Assembly: GCA_947628245.1 (NCBI GenBank)
Contig: CANQZH010000026.1
Span: 1-9,772 of the forward strand
Origin: an uncultured Bacilli bacterium
GTDB lineage: Bacteria; Bacillota_I; Bacilli_A; RF39; UBA660
DNA: 9,772 bases
Direction of reading: 5' to 3'
Position numbers and translations under genes: made by a program. The notes beneath the pieces were generated by a model. The model was given only the letters and a program-made list of their open reading frames with translations. It did no database searches and was not told where the DNA came from. The stretch's first letter is position 1. Every line of letters begins with the position of its first letter. Positions 6,972 through 9,772 of the stretch are shown here, one piece after another.

Positions 6972-7000
6972 ATTTTACTAAATATTTAACAAAAAGTCAT
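6972..7000 (-). promoter_or_regulatory. Probable promoter of the rlmN-prpC-prkC-rsgA-rpe operon
   Basis: On the minus strand, ATGACT (7000-6995) and TAAAAT (6977-6972, 5 of 6 to consensus) are 17 bases apart. The spacer and flanks resemble the promoter at 79-107 (both have TGACTTTT and an ATATTTAG ending). The start would fall near 6965, right at the ribosome binding site, leaving a leader of only about 11 bases. A weaker alternative is GTGACA (7069-7064) with CTTAAT (7046-7041), which overlaps the left arm of the inverted repeat. Confidence 0.5.
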
Positions 7001-7029
7001 AAAAAAATAAAGGATGTAATAAAAAATTA

Positions 7030-7196
7030 GGTTCTTAAACATTAAGGGGTGATGAAAATAATTTGTCACTTCTTTTTAAATTTTTTAAACATTAAATTAT
7101 ACTTTCAAGAAAAAAGATGATACTTAATTTTTTAGTTATCACCCCTTAAAGTGCAAGCACCAATTTTACTCCATCACCCCTTAATGTTTAAGAACC
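7030..7196. repeat. 167-base element bounded by perfect 25-base inverted repeats, with partial internal copies
   Basis: The left arm (7030-7054) and right arm (7172-7196) are exact reverse complements over 25 bases. The 117-base interior carries pieces of the same arms: ATCACCCCTTAA occurs at 7173-7184 in the right arm and again at 7138-7149, and TTAAACATTAA occurs at 7035-7045 in the left arm and again at 7085-7095. Each arm also contains a small dyad, CTTAA-ACA-TTAAG. No convincing open reading frame and no clear target-site duplication are seen. On the minus strand the element is followed by TAATTTTTT. It could be a MITE-like repeat, a structured RNA or 3' end of the ATPase transcript, or a protein-binding site. 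It fills most of the gene-free stretch 6955-7248. Confidence 0.8.
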
Positions 7197-7198
7197 AA

Positions 7199-7223
7199 AA
7201 GAACCTTGGCTTTAAAAGTTCTT
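7199..7223 (-). terminator. Possible weak terminator after the ATPase gene
   Basis: The minus strand can form a 9-bp stem with one G-T pair (AAGAACTTT against AAGGTTCTT) around a 7-base loop TAAAGCC. The 3' arm ends in TT and is followed by TTGG, so the T-run is short. It lies about 25 bases after the ATPase stop. The 25-base inverted repeat just beyond, with its TAATTTTTT tail, may be the real 3' end. Confidence 0.35.
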
Positions 7224-7248
7224 ATTTAAAATATTTAAAAAAATAATT

Positions 7249-8460
7249 TTATTTACTATTTATTACGCTTGATATAGGAATTATATAATTATTTTCATCT
7301 AAATGAATTAATTCATCATAAAAACAAATAATACCACCAGTTCCAACTTCTTTATCACTTTTTAATTTTTCAAAATTTTTAATCATTTCTTTTGTTGGAT
7401 TAGAAGTTTTCTTTATTTCAAAAGGAAATAATTTATTATTTTTATAAAAAATTAAATCAATTTCATTTTTTTCTTTATCACGATAATAACTTATATTTAC
7501 TTCTTCACCAATAGCATTATAAGATTTAACAATTTCACTTATAACAAACGTTTCTAAATAATGACCAGAAGATGAACTTAACTGCAAATCTCTAGCAGAT
7601 TCCCAGCCAACTAAATACGAACATAATCCACTATCCATAAAAACTATTTTAGGCATATGAGTTATTCTTTTTAATTTTGATGACATATATGGTTCTAATA
7701 AATAGATAATTCCACTTGTTACTAAGATATTTACCCAAGATTTTATTGTTTTATCGCTAATTCCTATTTCATTTGCAATATTTAAGTAATTTAATTGTTC
7801 TCCATTTCTCTTTGCCATTGCAATCATAAATTTTTTAAAAGTTAAAATATCTTTTACCTTTGTTTGAAAAATAACATCTCTTTCTAAATAAGTGTTAATA
7901 TATCCATCAAAAAAATGGTTTCGATTCATTTTTTTATTATCATATAATTCTGGCATTCCTCCATTAAAAATAATTTCAAATAAATCATTTACATTTATTG
8001 GAGTAGATTTTTTTAATTGTAAAGGATTAAAAACTTTTTTGTCTTTAATTAAATTTATTTCACTATAAGTAAAACTATTTAATCTAACAATTCCTACTCT
8101 TCCAGCAAGTGATTCAGTTACATTTTTCATTAATTTAAACTGTTGAGATCCAGTAAGCCAAAACATACCTTGTTTTTTTTCATTATCAACAATAATTTTT
8201 ATATAAGAAAATAACTCTGGAGCATACTGTACTTCATCAATTAATAATGGCCAAGGATGTTCATCTAAAAACATTTTAGGATTTTCTATTGCTCGATCCC
8301 TTAATACTTTATCATCTAAAGTAACATAATTCATATTTTTAGGCATCATTTTTTTCAAAAGAGTTGTTTTTCCTACTTGTCTTGGTCCAGTTACTAAAAG
8401 AACTCGAAAGGATTGTGATATATCTTCAACCGTTTTTTCAGCCTCTCTTTTTATCATCAT
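7249..8460 (-). CDS. AAA-family ATPase with C-terminal DUF4143 nuclease-like domain
   Basis: A 403-residue soluble protein. The N-terminal ATPase has Walker A GPRQVGKTT (25-33), Walker B PLLIDEVQ (71-78) and sensor-like WLTGSQQF (101-108). The stretch SLAGRVGIVRLNSFTYSEI is typical of this family. A winged-helix-like linker (about 222-255, with IANEIGISDKTIKSWV) follows. The DUF4143 part has GHYLETFVISEI (299-310) and a PD-(D/E)XK-like core: Glu333 and Asp335 in NEIDLIF, then Glu348-x-Lys350 in PFEIKKT. These proteins are very common, patchily distributed accessory genes with no settled function; defence, toxin-antitoxin-like and DNA-processing roles have all been considered. The start is placed at the ATG at 8460, because AAGGTG (8472-8467) lies six bases upstream; the in-frame GTG at 8469 is inside that site. 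The gene has its own promoter with repeats, and appears inserted between mutS and the rlmN operon. Confidence 0.88.
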   Translation of the reverse strand: MMIKREAEKTVEDISQSFRVLLVTGPRQVGKTTLLKKMMPKNMNYVTLDDKVLRDRAIENPKMFLDEHPWPLLIDEVQYAPELFSYIKIIVDNEKKQGMFWLTGSQQFKLMKNVTESLAGRVGIVRLNSFTYSEINLIKDKKVFNPLQLKKSTPINVNDLFEIIFNGGMPELYDNKKMNRNHFFDGYINTYLERDVIFQTKVKDILTFKKFMIAMAKRNGEQLNYLNIANEIGISDKTIKSWVNILVTSGIIYLLEPYMSSKLKRITHMPKIVFMDSGLCSYLVGWESARDLQLSSSSGHYLETFVISEIVKSYNAIGEEVNISYYRDKEKNEIDLIFYKNNKLFPFEIKKTSNPTKEMIKNFEKLKSDKEVGTGGIICFYDELIHLDENNYIIPISSVINSK

Positions 8461-8466
8461 AATATT

Positions 8467-8472
8467 CACCTT
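8467..8472 (-). promoter_or_regulatory. Ribosome binding site that fixes the ATPase start
   Basis: AAGGTG on the minus strand, six bases before the ATG at 8460. A second in-frame ATG follows directly at 8457. The site includes the GTG at 8469 that would otherwise be the longest start. Confidence 0.65.
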
Positions 8473-8480
8473 CGTCTACT

Positions 8481-8510
8481 ATTATACAATAGTGACTCCG
8501 AAAAAGTCAA
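8481..8510 (-). promoter_or_regulatory. Strong promoter of the DUF4143 ATPase gene, overlapped by a repeat
   Basis: On the minus strand, TTGACT (8510-8505, 5 of 6) and a perfect TATAAT (8486-8481) are 18 bases apart. The start would be near 8474, just before the ribosome binding site. The -35 and most of the spacer are formed by the gene-proximal copy of the 15-base repeat (8495-8509), so a protein bound to that repeat would compete with RNA polymerase or contact it. Confidence 0.75.
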
Positions 8511-8554
8511 GGGTATCACTCCGAAAAAGTCAGACTTTGATTCTGAAAAAGTCA
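8495..8554 (-). repeat. Three direct repeats (TGACTTTTTCGGAGT) in the ATPase promoter region
   Basis: Copies at 8495-8509 and 8518-8532 are identical over 15 bases. The copy at 8540-8554 differs at two positions (TGACTTTTTCAGAAT). Start-to-start distances are 23 and 22 bases, about two turns of the helix, so all three would face the same side of DNA. The distal copy begins directly after the mutS stop codon; the proximal one forms the -35. The arrangement is that of a multi-site operator. The copy at 8495-8509 is extended by flanking bases into a TGACT/AGTCA dyad. Confidence 0.8.
8533..8553 (-). terminator. Weak hairpin just after mutS, possible terminator
   Basis: The distal repeat can pair with a following AAAGTC: GACTTT (8553-8548) with AAAGTC (8538-8533), a 6-bp stem with a 9-base loop. 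The next repeat supplies a T-run (TGACTTTTT) a few bases later. The stem is short and AT-rich, so mutS transcription may well read through into the ATPase gene. Confidence 0.25.
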
Positions 8555-9772
8555 TTACTTATCTAGTTCTTTTAGTTCATATAAAACATTTAAAGCTTCT
8601 AATGGAGTCATTCTTAAAGGATCTATTTCTTTTAATTTTTCTCTTATTTTATCATTACTTTCTTTTTCTTCTGGAAAATCCATTTTTAATTGAACAATAT
8701 TTTCTTCTTTACTTTTAGGATTATTTTCATAAATATTTAATATTTTACTAGCATTTTTAATTATTTCATCAGGTAATCCTGCTAATTTAGCAACTTGAAT
8801 ACCATAACTTTTTTCTATAGAACCTGATTTAACTTTATGTAAAAAAGTTAAATTATCATTTTCTAATAAAGCTTGAACGTGAACATTTTTAATAGAAGAT
8901 ATATCTTTTTCAATACTAGTTAATTCGTGATAATGAGTTGAAAATAATGTTTTACAACCAATCTTTTTAGCAACATACTCTAAAATAGCTTTAGCAAGAC
9001 TCATTCCATCATAAGTTGCAGTTCCTCTTCCTAATTCATCAAATAAAATTAATGAATCTTTAGTTGCATTACAAATAGCATTTTTACTTTCTTTCATTTC
9101 TACCATAAAAGTAGATTCGCCACTTACTAAATCATCACTTGCTCCAATTCTTGTAAATATTTTATCAATAATTGGTAAATTTGCTTTTTTAGCAGGCACA
9201 AATGATCCCATCTGAGCCATTATAATAATAATTGCTAATTGTCTCATATAAGTTGATTTACCACTCATATTAGGTCCTGTAATTAAAAGAGTATTAATTG
9301 TATTATCCATTACACAATCATTAGTTACATAAGAATGATTACTAACTTGTTCAATAACCGGATGTCTTCCATCTTTAATATCAATAATATGTTCTTCATT
9401 TAAATTAGGTTTAACTAAATTATAAGTATCAGCACATACCGCTAAAGAAGTAATCGCGTCTAATTCTGCTACTACATTAGCAGTATCTTTTAATTTAAGT
9501 AAATATTTACTAATAAAATTTTTAATATCAATAAATAAACTATATTCTAAATCAATAATTTTTTCTTCAGCATTTAAAATCATTGCTTCTTTTTCTTTTA
9601 ATTCAGGTGAAATAAATCTCTCAGCATTAGTAAGAGTTTGTCTTCTTTCCCAATGAAGTTCTTCACTAACTTTATTAACTTGTCCTTTACTAACCTCAAT
9701 AAAATAACCAAATACTTTATTATAACCAACTTTTAAATTAGCTATCCCACTTTCTTCTTTTAATTTAGCTTC
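8555..9772 (-). CDS. mutS: DNA mismatch repair protein MutS, C-terminal half (5' end outside window)
   Basis: 405 residues are visible, open to the right edge without a stop, so the gene begins beyond the window. The visible part starts in the lever/clamp region (VGYNKVFGYFIEVSKG, then ELHWERRQTLTNAERFISPELKEKE), which is conserved in MutS1. It continues into the ATPase domain: Walker A GPNMSGKST (visible residues 166-174), the segment ASDDLVSGESTFMVEM, Walker B LILFDELGRGT (241-251) and STHYHEL (278-284). The last residues, RMTPLEALNVLYELKEL, are the usual C-terminal helix, so the 3' end is complete. The internal Met codon at 9583 lies inside the conserved clamp region and is not the start. 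MutS recognises mismatches and starts repair. mutL, the frequent partner, is not downstream here; an ATPase gene follows instead. Confidence 0.97.
   Translation of the reverse strand, partial: EAKLKEESGIANLKVGYNKVFGYFIEVSKGQVNKVSEELHWERRQTLTNAERFISPELKEKEAMILNAEEKIIDLEYSLFIDIKNFISKYLLKLKDTANVVAELDAITSLAVCADTYNLVKPNLNEEHIIDIKDGRHPVIEQVSNHSYVTNDCVMDNTINTLLITGPNMSGKSTYMRQLAIIIIMAQMGSFVPAKKANLPIIDKIFTRIGASDDLVSGESTFMVEMKESKNAICNATKDSLILFDELGRGTATYDGMSLAKAILEYVAKKIGCKTLFSTHYHELTSIEKDISSIKNVHVQALLENDNLTFLHKVKSGSIEKSYGIQVAKLAGLPDEIIKNASKILNIYENNPKSKEENIVQLKMDFPEEKESNDKIREKLKEIDPLRMTPLEALNVLYELKELDK

Noticed and set aside
7052..7120. Plus-strand micro-ORF of 22 codons (MKIICHFFLNF...) starting at the inner edge of the left inverted-repeat arm, behind AAGGGG
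   Set aside because: AAGGGG is only two bases from the ATG, too close for a normal ribosome binding site. No plus-strand promoter is visible, and the other copies of the arm do not open comparable frames. It remains possible but is not supported.
7030..7196. Insertion sequence or CRISPR array
   Set aside because: There is no transposase and no clear target-site duplication beside the arms, and the internal copies are partial and irregularly placed, not evenly spaced repeats with spacers.
8461..8469. GTG start for the ATPase at 8469, and similar upstream GTG starts at 6963, 1981, 1392 and 5205
   Set aside because: At 8469, 6963 and 1981 the GTG is part of an AGGTG-type ribosome binding site, and at 1392 it overlaps the AGGAAG site. 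At 5205 it overlaps the GGTGG site of the ATG at 5196. Each time an ATG follows at a normal distance.
8555..9583. A short mutS-like gene starting at the Met codon at 9583
   Set aside because: The same frame stays open to the window edge and translates into the conserved MutS clamp sequence, so this is the inside of a full mutS cut by the window.

Overview
The window is about 9.8 kb of very AT-rich bacterial DNA in which every supported gene reads on the minus strand, so transcription runs from high to low coordinates. TGG encodes Trp and TGA serves as a stop (ends of prpC and rsgA), so the genetic code is standard. A PASTA-domain Ser/Thr kinase implies a peptidoglycan wall. Together these suggest a low-GC Firmicute, such as an Erysipelotrichia or RF39-like Bacilli lineage, rather than a code-4 mycoplasma. 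The taxonomy is an inference.

Right edge (9772 to 8555): the C-terminal half of mutS, running off the window. A spacer of about 95 bases follows (8461-8554). It holds three copies of a 15-base repeat, 22-23 bases apart, and the copy nearest the next gene overlaps the -35 of a strong-looking promoter. That promoter drives an AAA ATPase with a C-terminal DUF4143 nuclease-like domain (8460-7249), an accessory gene. Downstream, the gene-free stretch 6955-7248 contains a possible weak terminator, a 167-base element bounded by perfect 25-base inverted repeats with partial extra copies inside it, and the probable promoter of the next operon.

Centre (6954 to 1433): a tightly packed operon, rlmN - prpC - prkC - rsgA - rpe - DUF308-like membrane protein. 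Genes overlap or lie 1 to 8 bases apart. The order rlmN-prpC-prkC-rsgA-rpe is a classic Firmicute arrangement. It combines 23S rRNA/tRNA m2A methylation, a Ser/Thr kinase-phosphatase pair that senses cell-wall fragments, a 30S assembly GTPase and a pentose-phosphate epimerase. The operon ends in an intrinsic terminator whose stem includes the last stop codon.

Left part (1383 to 107): a two-gene unit with an extended -10 promoter. It encodes a membrane-anchored XRE-type regulator with a six-cysteine outer domain and, coupled to it by a TAATG overlap, a membrane-anchored protein that looks like a cysteine-free thioredoxin fold. At the left edge, another promoter starts a gene of which only 17 codons are visible. 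They match the start of AAA-ATPase-like/PD-(D/E)XK proteins.

The most unusual items are the repeat-controlled DUF4143 cassette with the nested inverted-repeat element downstream, and the six-cysteine regulator paired with the cysteine-free thioredoxin-like protein.
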